Of a DNA stretch of 59,117 bases, positions 17,953 through 25,472 are shown piece after piece. The notes beneath the pieces were generated by a model, which saw nothing but the letters and a program-made list of their open reading frames with translations, had not been told where the DNA came from and did not search any database. The stretch's first letter is position 1. Every line of letters starts with the position of its first letter. The position numbers were made by a program, and so were the translations under genes. Origin of the DNA: Planctomycetia bacterium (GTDB lineage Bacteria; Planctomycetota; Planctomycetia; Pirellulales; UBA1268); NCBI GenBank assembly GCA_021414115.1, contig JAIOPD010000066.1, positions 1 through 59,117 on the forward strand. The letters are read 5' to 3'.

Positions 17953-19095
17953 ATGGCCAAGGTTTCGTCGTCGGCATCGTTGTCCGGGAAACCCCCGGTG
18001 TTCGAGGTGGCGGGCGACGACGCGGTGAAGAAGGCCCGGGCCGAACTCGACGCGCACACCGTCGAGATGATGGCCTGGCACTTCCATCCCTCGACCGGCT
18101 GCCCGTTCTGGCTGGAGGAGGCGACGAAGCTTCCCTTCGACCCGCTCACCGACGTGCGGTGCTTCGACGACCTGAAGAAGTTCCCGCCGTTCGAAGACGA
18201 ATGGCTCCGCGGAGGCCCCGTGCGTCGCTGGGTGCCCAAGGGGCTGGCCGACCAGCCGGTCTTTGTGTTCGAGACCGGCGGTACGACGGGCGTCCCGAAG
18301 TCACGGTACAACTCCCGCGACTTTCGTACCGACTACGAACAGTTCTCGGCCACGTTGCCCGAGCAGTATTTTCCGAAGGGCGCCAACTGGCTCATGCTCG
18401 GCCCCTCGGGACCGCGGCGGCTGCGGCTCTCGATCGAGCACCTCGCACAGTTCCGCGGCGGCATCTGCTTCTGCGTCGATCTCGATCCCCGCTGGGTGAT
18501 CAAGCTGATCCAGAAGGGCTGGATGGAGCACCTCGAGGCCTACAAGCAGCACTGCATCGACCAGGCGATCACGATCCTCGAGGCGGGCCATGACATCCGC
18601 TGCATGTTCACGACGCCGAAACTCCTCGAGGCTCTCGCCTTGGCGCTCGAGAAGAAGGGGACCACCATCGGCAAGGTCGGGATCACCGGCATCTTTTCGG
18701 GGGGCACCGAGTTCACGCCTCAGTGGACCCGGTTCGCAGTCGAAGAACTCCTCGACGGCGCCTTCATGACGCCCACCTACGGCAACACGCTGATGGGTCT
18801 GGCGGCGAGCCGTCCCGTCGTCCCTGCCGACGGCTATACGATCGCCTACTACGCGCCGCAGCCCCGCGCGGTGATCGAGGTGGTGGACTTCGACAACCCG
18901 GACGAACGTGTTCCCTACGGCGGCACCGGCCGTGTCCGTCTCACGACTCTCACGAAGGAAACCTTCATCCCGGGGTTTCTCGAGCGGGACGAGGGCGAGC
19001 GGGAACTGCCCTACGCGAAGTATCCATGGGACGGCATCAGCGGCGTCCGCCCGTTCCGCAAACTGGCCGCCACCACGACCGTGGGGGTGTACTGA
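17953..19095 (+). CDS. AMP-binding (adenylate-forming) enzyme, short PaaK/LuxE-like form
   Basis: 380 residues from ATG 17953. It carries the phosphate-binding loop of adenylate-forming enzymes, FETGGTTGVPKSRYN (residues 90-105), and an A5-like segment, TPTYGNTLMGLA. It stops soon after GGTGRVRLTTLTKETFIPG, so the C-terminal lid domain with the usual catalytic lysine is missing, as in LuxE-type acyl-protein synthetases; but the LuxE cysteine near the C-terminus is also absent, so it is not a straightforward LuxE. The predicted role is activation of a carboxylic acid as the acyl adenylate and perhaps transfer to a thiol. The next two genes, an aldehyde dehydrogenase and an alcohol dehydrogenase, suggest that the activated acid is then reduced. 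The substrate is unknown. Confidence 0.7.
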   Translation: MAKVSSSASLSGKPPVFEVAGDDAVKKARAELDAHTVEMMAWHFHPSTGCPFWLEEATKLPFDPLTDVRCFDDLKKFPPFEDEWLRGGPVRRWVPKGLADQPVFVFETGGTTGVPKSRYNSRDFRTDYEQFSATLPEQYFPKGANWLMLGPSGPRRLRLSIEHLAQFRGGICFCVDLDPRWVIKLIQKGWMEHLEAYKQHCIDQAITILEAGHDIRCMFTTPKLLEALALALEKKGTTIGKVGITGIFSGGTEFTPQWTRFAVEELLDGAFMTPTYGNTLMGLAASRPVVPADGYTIAYYAPQPRAVIEVVDFDNPDERVPYGGTGRVRLTTLTKETFIPGFLERDEGERELPYAKYPWDGISGVRPFRKLAATTTVGVY

Positions 19096-19172
19096 ATACA
19101 CGCGAAGCCAAAGCCAAGGTTTGCCTTGCCGGGCAACGCGAGCCATCACGGCTCGCGAAACCTCTCCGATCG

Positions 19173-19279
19173 GGAAGCCCCAAGCGCCAGCGCGGGGAAT
19201 ACGTCCTCCACCCCAACCCGCTCCGCGCTCCCCTCACGGACAGCCACCCGTATACCCGTCGCTCGCGCTCCAGGCTTCC
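19173..19279 (+). repeat. 107-bp interspersed element, copy C
   Basis: Same length and ends as copy A (GGAAGCCCCAAGCGCCAGCG ... CCAGGCTTCC), with a partly matching interior (TCCACCCC, CTCCGCG, CCTCACG, CAGCCACCCG). It sits between two co-directional, functionally linked genes (AMP-binding enzyme and aldehyde dehydrogenase), so it would be part of their transcript if they form an operon. Confidence 0.85.
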
Positions 19280-19369
19280 CGAGCACCTGAGGCCACGGCT
19301 CGCCACATGCCGCTCGTGCTGGCAAGGTGGTATCATTCTTGCGTTAACGCACCGTGAGAGACCCCGCCC

Positions 19370-20797
19370 ATGCATCTTCCCGCCTGGCGTTTCGGCAAGC
19401 CCTATGAGTCGCTGGAGCGCGACACGCTCGTCCACTTCCTCACCGGCGAACCCGTCGCCGAGGTGAGCCAGATCGGCGGCGCGCTCGTCGGCCGCGACCT
19501 CCAGAAGGCGGCCCAGGCTCGGGCGGCCCTGCTCGCGATCGATCCCGAGACGATCGTCGAGCGGCTGCAGACCGCCGGGAATCTCTACGCCAACGGCACG
19601 GTGACGCTCGGCGACACGAAACAATCGCCCGAAGACTTCGTCAAGCAGCAGTCGGCTACGACAGGTTTGCCGGAAAGCCTCTGCCGGGCCAATATGCAGA
19701 AAAACATGTTCGTCCTCTCGAACATGGACCGGATCCTCGACGCCCTCTCCCGCGGACTCGACACGAAGATCCTCTGGCAGGGCCATGGCGTCGAGCACCG
19801 CGGTGTGACGGTGAGCTACCAGCCGCAGTCACCAGTGCTCGGCCTCGTGCTCCCCTCCAACTCCCCGGGCGTACACACGCTCTGGCTGCCGGTGATCGCC
19901 CTCGGCGTGGGCCTCGTGATGAAGCCGGGCAGCCAGGAGCCGTGGACTCCCTACCGCATGGCGGCCGCCATGGTGGAGGCGGGCATCCCCGCCGAGGCGA
20001 TCAGCCTCTATCCCGGCGCGACCGATGTCGGCGCGGGCATCCTCGCCGGCTGTCGCCGCTCCATGATCTTCGGCAGCGCCAAGACGGTGGATCAATATCG
20101 CGGCAACCCCGGCGTGCAGGTGCACGGCCCCGGCTTCTCCAAGATCATTCTCGGCGACGACTGCGTGGACGACTGGGAGCGGCACCTCGACATGATGTGC
20201 GAGAGCGTGGCCATCAACAGCGGCCGCGGCTGCATCAATGCGTCGGCGATCTACGCCAGCCGCCACACGAAGGCGATCGCCGAGGCGGTCGCCGCACGAC
20301 TCGGCCCGATCGATGTCAAGCCACCGGACGACCCCGAGGCGAAGCTCGCCGCGTTCACGATTCCCGGCGCCGCCAAGGCCATCTGGGGGCAGATCGAGGG
20401 GGGGCTGAAGGACCCCGGAGTGACGCACGCCACGGCCCCCTACGGCCCGCGGCTCGTCGAGGGTGAACGCTGTGGCTGGCTGCGGCCCACGGTCGCACAC
20501 TGCGCGAGCCCGGAGCCCGCGATCGCGAAGGGTGAATACATGTTTCCGTTCGTGAGCGTGGTCGAGTGCCCGCAGGAGCGGATGCTCGACGCGATCGGCC
20601 CGACGCTCGTCTGCTCCGCGATCACGCACGCTGCGGGCTTTCAGGACCGGCTCATGAGCTGCACGCACATCGACCGGCTCAACCTCGGCCCGATCCCGAC
20701 GACGAAGCTCGACTGGCTTCAGCCGCACGAGGGCAACATCATCGACTTCCTCTATCGGTCGCGGGCACTGCAACTGCCGGCCACTGCGTCGGCGTGA
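19370..20797 (+). CDS. Aldehyde dehydrogenase superfamily protein, probable acyl-thioester reductase
   Basis: 475 residues. The catalytic cysteine is C288 in NSGRGCINASAIY, and the cofactor-binding region LVLPSNSPGVHTLWLPVIAL ... VMKPGSQEPWTPY matches the superfamily. The position that normally holds the general-base glutamate (ELGG) reads VHGPG, so that glutamate is missing. This is typical of CoA-acylating aldehyde dehydrogenases and LuxC-type reductases, where a thioester is attacked instead of water. The simplest model is reduction of an acyl-CoA or acyl-enzyme made by the upstream AMP-binding enzyme to the aldehyde, or the reverse. Its stop overlaps a possible GTG start of the alcohol dehydrogenase gene (GTGA at 20794). 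Carbon chain specificity is unknown. Confidence 0.8.
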   Translation: MHLPAWRFGKPYESLERDTLVHFLTGEPVAEVSQIGGALVGRDLQKAAQARAALLAIDPETIVERLQTAGNLYANGTVTLGDTKQSPEDFVKQQSATTGLPESLCRANMQKNMFVLSNMDRILDALSRGLDTKILWQGHGVEHRGVTVSYQPQSPVLGLVLPSNSPGVHTLWLPVIALGVGLVMKPGSQEPWTPYRMAAAMVEAGIPAEAISLYPGATDVGAGILAGCRRSMIFGSAKTVDQYRGNPGVQVHGPGFSKIILGDDCVDDWERHLDMMCESVAINSGRGCINASAIYASRHTKAIAEAVAARLGPIDVKPPDDPEAKLAAFTIPGAAKAIWGQIEGGLKDPGVTHATAPYGPRLVEGERCGWLRPTVAHCASPEPAIAKGEYMFPFVSVVECPQERMLDAIGPTLVCSAITHAAGFQDRLMSCTHIDRLNLGPIPTTKLDWLQPHEGNIIDFLYRSRALQLPATASA

Positions 20798-20808
20798 CCT
20801 CCGCCACA

Positions 20809-21984
20809 ATGCCGGAATGCCTCGTGCCGCTGTCATCGGCTCCACCCCCGTTCGGCTTTCAGGCCCCGACGCGACTCGTCGTGGGGCCCGGGACGGTGTC
20901 GCGGCTCGGCGAACTCGCCCGTGAACTCGGCGCCAGCCGCGCGCTCGTGACGAGCGATCGGGGAATCGTGGCGGCGGGGCACGCTGCCGCGGGTGTCGCG
21001 TCGCTCGAGGCTGCGGGGGTCGCAACCGCCGTCTTTTCGGCATTCACCGAAAATCCCTCGTCGACCGAGGTCGAGGCGGGCACGGCCGTCGCCCGCGACT
21101 TTCGCCCCGACCTTCTCGTAGGACTCGGCGGCGGCAGTTCGATGGACTGCGCGAAGGGAATCAACTTCCTCGCCTCCTGCGGCGGCCGGATGCAGGACTA
21201 CCGTGGCCGGGCCACGGCCACCGGCGCGATGCTGCCGTCGATCGCCGTGCCGACGACCGCGGGCACGGGAAGCGAGACGCAGTCGTTCGCGCTCATCACC
21301 GACTCCGACTCCGGCGTGAAGATGGCCTGCGGCGATCCCCGGGCCGCGTTCCGCGTCGCGATCCTCGACGTGAATCTCACGCTCACGCAGCCGCGGTCGC
21401 TCGCCGCCCTCACCGGCATCGACGCGATGTCGCATGCCGTGGAGAGCCACGTCAGCACGGCGGCCACGCCGATCTCGCGGATGTTTTCCCGGGAGGCATG
21501 GCGACTGCTGGCCCGTAATCTTCCGGGTGTGCTCCTCGAGGACGGCGGCACCGCGGCCCGCTCGGCCGTGCAACTCGGCGCGGCAATGGCAGGGTTTGCG
21601 ATCGAAAACTCCATGCTCGGCGCCGCCCACGCACTCGCCAACCCGCTCACGGCAGTGCACGGCGTGATTCATGGGCAGGCCGTTGGCGTGATGCTGCCGC
21701 ACGTGGTGCGATTCAACGGCCCTGTCTGCGGTGCAGGCTACGGCGAACTGCTCGGCGACATCGGCATCGATGCCGAGGCGGCGGACGCGGGAGAGCGGCT
21801 TTCCGCATGGCTGGCCGATCTCCTGCGGGCGTCGCGACTGAAGACATCGCTTGCGGCCTGCGGCATTCGGTCGCCCGACTTCGGGTCGCTCGCCACGCTC
21901 GCGGCGTCGCAGTGGACGGGATCGTTCAACCCACGCCCCGTGACGGCCGCTGATCTGGCGATGCTCTACGAGGCGGCCCAATGA
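20809..21984 (+). CDS. Iron-containing alcohol dehydrogenase
   Basis: 391 residues from ATG 20809; a GTG at 20794 in the same frame overlaps the upstream stop and is an equally possible coupled start. The family is clear: GGGSSMDCAKGINFLA for NAD(P) binding, PTTAGTGSE, and metal ligands in LTGIDAMSHAVES (Asp and His), GAAHALANPL (His) and GVIHGQAVGV (His). It interconverts an aldehyde and an alcohol in the cytoplasm. Placed directly after an acyl-thioester-type aldehyde dehydrogenase and an adenylating enzyme, it would complete a carboxylate-aldehyde-alcohol route, or run it backwards for alcohol use. Confidence 0.88.
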   Translation: MPECLVPLSSAPPPFGFQAPTRLVVGPGTVSRLGELARELGASRALVTSDRGIVAAGHAAAGVASLEAAGVATAVFSAFTENPSSTEVEAGTAVARDFRPDLLVGLGGGSSMDCAKGINFLASCGGRMQDYRGRATATGAMLPSIAVPTTAGTGSETQSFALITDSDSGVKMACGDPRAAFRVAILDVNLTLTQPRSLAALTGIDAMSHAVESHVSTAATPISRMFSREAWRLLARNLPGVLLEDGGTAARSAVQLGAAMAGFAIENSMLGAAHALANPLTAVHGVIHGQAVGVMLPHVVRFNGPVCGAGYGELLGDIGIDAEAADAGERLSAWLADLLRASRLKTSLAACGIRSPDFGSLATLAASQWTGSFNPRPVTAADLAMLYEAAQ

Positions 21985-22083
21985 CCCGCCTTCTACGGCC
22001 CCCACTTGAGCCTCGCGCGATCGCGGGGAATACGGACTGCCTGGAGACGGTGACATAATGCCCCTCTGCGCTGCCTCCGGTCT

Positions 22084-22190
22084 GGAAGCCCCAAGCGCGA
22101 GCGCGGGGTTTACGGGTTGCCGTATCGATCGGTTCCGCGCTGCCAACGAGGTCGCCGCCCGTCTACCCGTCGCTCGCGCTCCGGGCTTCC
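22084..22190 (+). repeat. 107-bp interspersed element, copy D
   Basis: Same ends and length as copies A, C and E; the interior has diverged (ACGGGTTGCCGTATCGATCG). Similarity to copy A extends outside the element on both sides (see 1393-1707), so A and D derive from a longer unit of at least 200 bp. It lies between the alcohol dehydrogenase and the beta-propeller gene. Confidence 0.85.
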
Positions 22191-22243
22191 TGAGTGCGAT
22201 GGGGCACGCGCACGGCTCACGTGTGTCCCGTCTGAGGATATTG

Positions 22244-23455
22244 ATGTGGATATGGAACCTGGTGGCGTTGGTGGGCCTGCTGGGCGTGGCGGGTGCGTGT
22301 GCGGCCGGCGATGAACTCCCCGCCGACGCCGCCCCTGCCGACGCCTGGCCCATGGCCCGGGGATGCCTCGCCGGCACCGGTCGGTCGGCCGGCACGCTCC
22401 AGTTGCCCCTCGCCGAATCCTGGCACCGCGAGTTTGAAACCACGTCATTCGCGGCGGTGCCGGTGATCGCCGCCGGCACGCTCTTTGTCGGCGACCTCGA
22501 CGGCACGTTCCATGCGCTGGCGGTCAACACAGGCGAAGACCGCTGGTCGTTCAAGGCCGACGAGGCTGGGTTTCCGTCGGCCGCGGCAGTCGCAGGCGAC
22601 GGGCCGGACCGCATCGTCGTGGTGGGCGACGACACGGGTCTGGTCCGCGGCTTCGCGGCGATGACGGGCGAGGTCCGCTGGACGTACGAGACCGAAGGGG
22701 AGATCTCGGGCGGCCCCACCATCCTGCCGACCGCAGATGGCATCCGCGTGCTCGTCGGTTCACAGGATGCGTCGCTCTCCTGCCTGAATCTCGTCGATGG
22801 AAAACTCCTCTGGAAACATTCGATCGCCGACCAGATCCGCTGCTCGCCCACGGTCGCGCGAACGGCCGCCGGCGACCGGGTGTTTCTCGCCGGCTGCGAT
22901 GGCCGGCTCCATGTGATCGACGCGGCCACCGGCAACGAAACCGCCGCCGTGCCGATCGACGGGCCCACCGGCACGACGCCTGCCGTCGCCGGTGATCGCG
23001 TCTTCTTCGGCACCGAAGGAGGCGCGTTCTTCGCGATCGACTTCGCGAAGGGAGAAGTCGCCTGGCGGAAACAGCCCGCCGTGGCCGGACAGTCGTATCG
23101 TTCGAGCGCCGCGCTCGCGGACGACCTCGCGATCGTCGGCTTCCGGGGCAAGGCGGTCGAGGCGTTCGCGGTGTCGGATGGCGATCGCAGGTGGCGGCAG
23201 CCGATGCGCGGACGTGTCGAGGCCTCGCCCGTCGTCGTCTCGGCCAGCGGACCGGATGCCGCGGTAGCCCGCGACGTGGCTCTCGTCGCGGATGCCGCCG
23301 GCAGGATCGTCGCCCTCGACGCGGCGACGGGCGAGCCGGTGTGGGAGTTCGATGCCGGTGGCGGCTTCGGCGCGGGTGCCGCGGTGGCCGACGGCCGCGT
23401 CGTGATCGCATCGGACGACGGCACGATCTGGTGTTTTCAAAGCGGGAACCCCTAG
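22244..23455 (+). CDS. Exported PQQ-like beta-propeller protein
   Basis: 403 residues from ATG 22244, chosen because it gives a clean signal peptide (MWIWNLVALVGLLGVAGACA; the cysteine might also fit a lipobox, LLGVAGAC). A series of blades follows with the PQQ-enzyme-like pattern: GTLFVGDLDGTFHALAVNTG, RIVVVGDDTGLVRGFAAMTG, GDRVFLAGCDGRLHVIDAAT, and a final IVALDAATGEPVWEF. In planctomycetes such propellers are common and often non-enzymatic; no PQQ-binding residues can be assigned. The next gene begins one base after its stop, so the three genes 22244-25354 are one operon. Confidence 0.8.
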   Translation: MWIWNLVALVGLLGVAGACAAGDELPADAAPADAWPMARGCLAGTGRSAGTLQLPLAESWHREFETTSFAAVPVIAAGTLFVGDLDGTFHALAVNTGEDRWSFKADEAGFPSAAAVAGDGPDRIVVVGDDTGLVRGFAAMTGEVRWTYETEGEISGGPTILPTADGIRVLVGSQDASLSCLNLVDGKLLWKHSIADQIRCSPTVARTAAGDRVFLAGCDGRLHVIDAATGNETAAVPIDGPTGTTPAVAGDRVFFGTEGGAFFAIDFAKGEVAWRKQPAVAGQSYRSSAALADDLAIVGFRGKAVEAFAVSDGDRRWRQPMRGRVEASPVVVSASGPDAAVARDVALVADAAGRIVALDAATGEPVWEFDAGGGFGAGAAVADGRVVIASDDGTIWCFQSGNP

Positions 23456-23456
23456 C

Positions 23457-23879
23457 ATGGCCTGGTTCCAGACCGATCTGCGGTTGGCGTCGCGCCGCCG
23501 GGGCTTTCACCTGATCACGCCGGAGATCGAGGTGGCGTTGCGGGAGATGCCGTCCTTCCGCGTGGGACTGCTCCACGTCTTCATTCAGCACACGTCGGCA
23601 AGCCTCTCGATCAACGAGAATGCCGATCCGGACGTGCCCCGCGATCTGGAGATGGCGTTCAACGAGATCGCCCGCGAGGATTTTCCCTACGTCCATACCG
23701 CCGAAGGGCCCGACGACATGCCGGCGCATGTGAAGGCCGCGATGCTCGGCAGCGCGGTGACCGTGCCGATCACCGCTGGCCGGCTCCGCCTGGGCACCTG
23801 GCAGGGAATCTATCTCTGCGAGCACCGCGATCATGCCGGCCCCCGGCGGCTCGTTCTCACCGCGCAGGGCGATCCATGA
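23457..23879 (+). CDS. YjbQ family protein (UPF0047, secondary thiamine-phosphate synthase-like)
   Basis: 140 residues, full length for the family. Conserved parts are visible: LHVFIQHTSASLSINENADPD with the HTSASL motif, AHVKAAMLGSAVTVPITAGR and LGTWQGIYLCEHRDHAG. Homologues have weak thiamine phosphate synthase activity in vitro, and the physiological role is unsettled. The conserved His residues probably line a metal or phosphate site. It is the middle gene of a very tight operon, one base after the propeller gene and overlapping the decarboxylase gene by 4 bp (ATGA at 23876). The pairing with a PLP decarboxylase is suggestive of a pyridoxal- or thiamine-related context but proves nothing. 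Confidence 0.9.
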   Translation: MAWFQTDLRLASRRRGFHLITPEIEVALREMPSFRVGLLHVFIQHTSASLSINENADPDVPRDLEMAFNEIAREDFPYVHTAEGPDDMPAHVKAAMLGSAVTVPITAGRLRLGTWQGIYLCEHRDHAGPRRLVLTAQGDP

Positions 23880-25354
23880 ACGCCATGAGCGCCGGCGATC
23901 CTTCCCCGGAGCCAGACGGCCTGGCCGGACCGCCGTTCGATCCAGAACGCTTCCGCCGCGAGGGCCGGGCGGTGGTCGATTGGATCGCCGACTACTGGCA
24001 GTCGCTCGCCTCGCGGCCGGTGCGGTCGCAGGTGCCGCCTGGCTGGGTGCGGTCTGAGTTGTCGCCGCACGCGCCCGAGGATCCGGAACCGCTGACGGAC
24101 ATCGTTGCCGATCTCGACCGCGTGATCGTGCCGGGGCTTACGCACTGGCAGCATCCCTCGTTCTTCGCCTACTTTCCGGCGAGCGCCAGCGGCCCATCGA
24201 TCCTCGGGGAGCTGCTCACCGCCGGGCTCGGCGTGCAGGGAATGCTCTGGGCGACGTCGCCGGCCTGCACGGAACTCGAAACGCACGTGCTCGACTGGCT
24301 CCGCGACCTGCTCGGCCTGCCCGAGCGGTTCGGGAGCGGTTCGGCCGGCGGCGGCGTGATCCAGGATTCGGCCTCGAGCGGCGTGCTCTGCGCGCTCGTC
24401 GCGGCCCGCGAGCGGGCCACGTCGCTGGGCACGAACCGCACGGGGCTCTGCCAGGACGACCGGCCGCTCGTCGCCTACGCGAGTGCCGACGCCCACTCGA
24501 GCGTGGAGAAGGCCATGGGCATCGCCGGCATCGGGCGAGAATGGCTGCGAAGAATCCCTGTTGATGCCGGAGGACGAATGGATGCCACCGCGCTCGCGGC
24601 CGCGATGGATCAGGATGCCGCGGCCGGACGCAGGCCGTTCTTCGTCGTCGCCACCGTGGGCACCACGGCATCAGGCGGCATCGATCCCGTGCCGGCAGTC
24701 GCCGCGATCGCGGCGCGGCATTCCGCCTGGCTCCATGTGGATGCCGCGTGGGCCGGTGCCGCCGCGATCTGTCCCGAGTTTCGCGACGCCGTCGTGGCCG
24801 GCGCCGACCGAGCCGACAGCTGGGGCTTCAATCCGCACAAGTGGCTGCTGGTCAACTTCGACTGCCACGTCCTCTGGGTCGCCGACCGAGCGGCACTCGT
24901 GTCGGCCCTGTCGATGAAGCCCGAGTATCTGCGAAACGCGGCGAGCGACGGCGGAGCCGTGATCGACTACAGCGACTGGCAGGTGCCCCTCGGCCGTCGC
25001 TTCCGCGCCCTCAAGCTCTGGATGACGCTCCGCATGCTCGGCGCCGAGGCGCTGCGGACGCACATCCGCCGCCACGTCGACTGGGCCCGCGAGTTCGCCG
25101 GCTGGGTGGCGGCCGACCCTCGTTTTGAGCTCGCCACAGAACCGAGCCTCGCGCTCGTCTGCTTCGCCCTGCGGGCCGGTGACGACGCCTCGCGCCGGCT
25201 CCTCGACCGCGTCAACGCCTCGGGCCGCGGCTTCCTCAGCCATGCCCACGTCAACGGCCGCTTCGCCCTGCGTCTGGCGATCGGCGGGGCGACCACGACG
25301 CGGGATGACGTGGTCGCCATCTGGCACCTGCTCGCGGATTCCGCACCGGCGTAA
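23876..25354 (+). CDS. Group II PLP-dependent decarboxylase, aromatic amino acid type
   Basis: 492 residues. The PLP lysine is K322 in NPHKWLLVNFDC, the hallmark of the group II decarboxylases (aromatic amino acid, histidine and glutamate decarboxylases). WQHPSFFAYFPASASGPSIL near residue 90 matches the substrate-entry region of aromatic L-amino-acid decarboxylases, and FVVATVGTTASGGIDPV and VDAAWAGAA are the usual cofactor blocks. It would decarboxylate an aromatic amino acid to an amine (tyramine, tryptamine or similar). It is translationally coupled to yjbQ-like 23457. Length is typical (470-510). Confidence 0.88.
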   Translation: MNAMSAGDPSPEPDGLAGPPFDPERFRREGRAVVDWIADYWQSLASRPVRSQVPPGWVRSELSPHAPEDPEPLTDIVADLDRVIVPGLTHWQHPSFFAYFPASASGPSILGELLTAGLGVQGMLWATSPACTELETHVLDWLRDLLGLPERFGSGSAGGGVIQDSASSGVLCALVAARERATSLGTNRTGLCQDDRPLVAYASADAHSSVEKAMGIAGIGREWLRRIPVDAGGRMDATALAAAMDQDAAAGRRPFFVVATVGTTASGGIDPVPAVAAIAARHSAWLHVDAAWAGAAAICPEFRDAVVAGADRADSWGFNPHKWLLVNFDCHVLWVADRAALVSALSMKPEYLRNAASDGGAVIDYSDWQVPLGRRFRALKLWMTLRMLGAEALRTHIRRHVDWAREFAGWVAADPRFELATEPSLALVCFALRAGDDASRRLLDRVNASGRGFLSHAHVNGRFALRLAIGGATTTRDDVVAIWHLLADSAPA

Positions 25355-25472
25355 CGCGGCCCCGCGACTTTCCGACGGGAACCACGTGGTTGAAGGCCGC
25401 CGCGCGAGGCGCCGCGGTGGTATATTTTGGCTGTCGCAACGAAGCCCTGATCTCTCGCGGGAGCAGTCGCGA

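Noticed and set aside
17953-21984. Assignment of the AMP-binding/aldehyde dehydrogenase pair as LuxE/LuxC
   Set aside because: The C-terminal acyl-accepting cysteine of LuxE is absent and the dehydrogenase is not clearly LuxC; no luciferase or LuxD-like gene is present.
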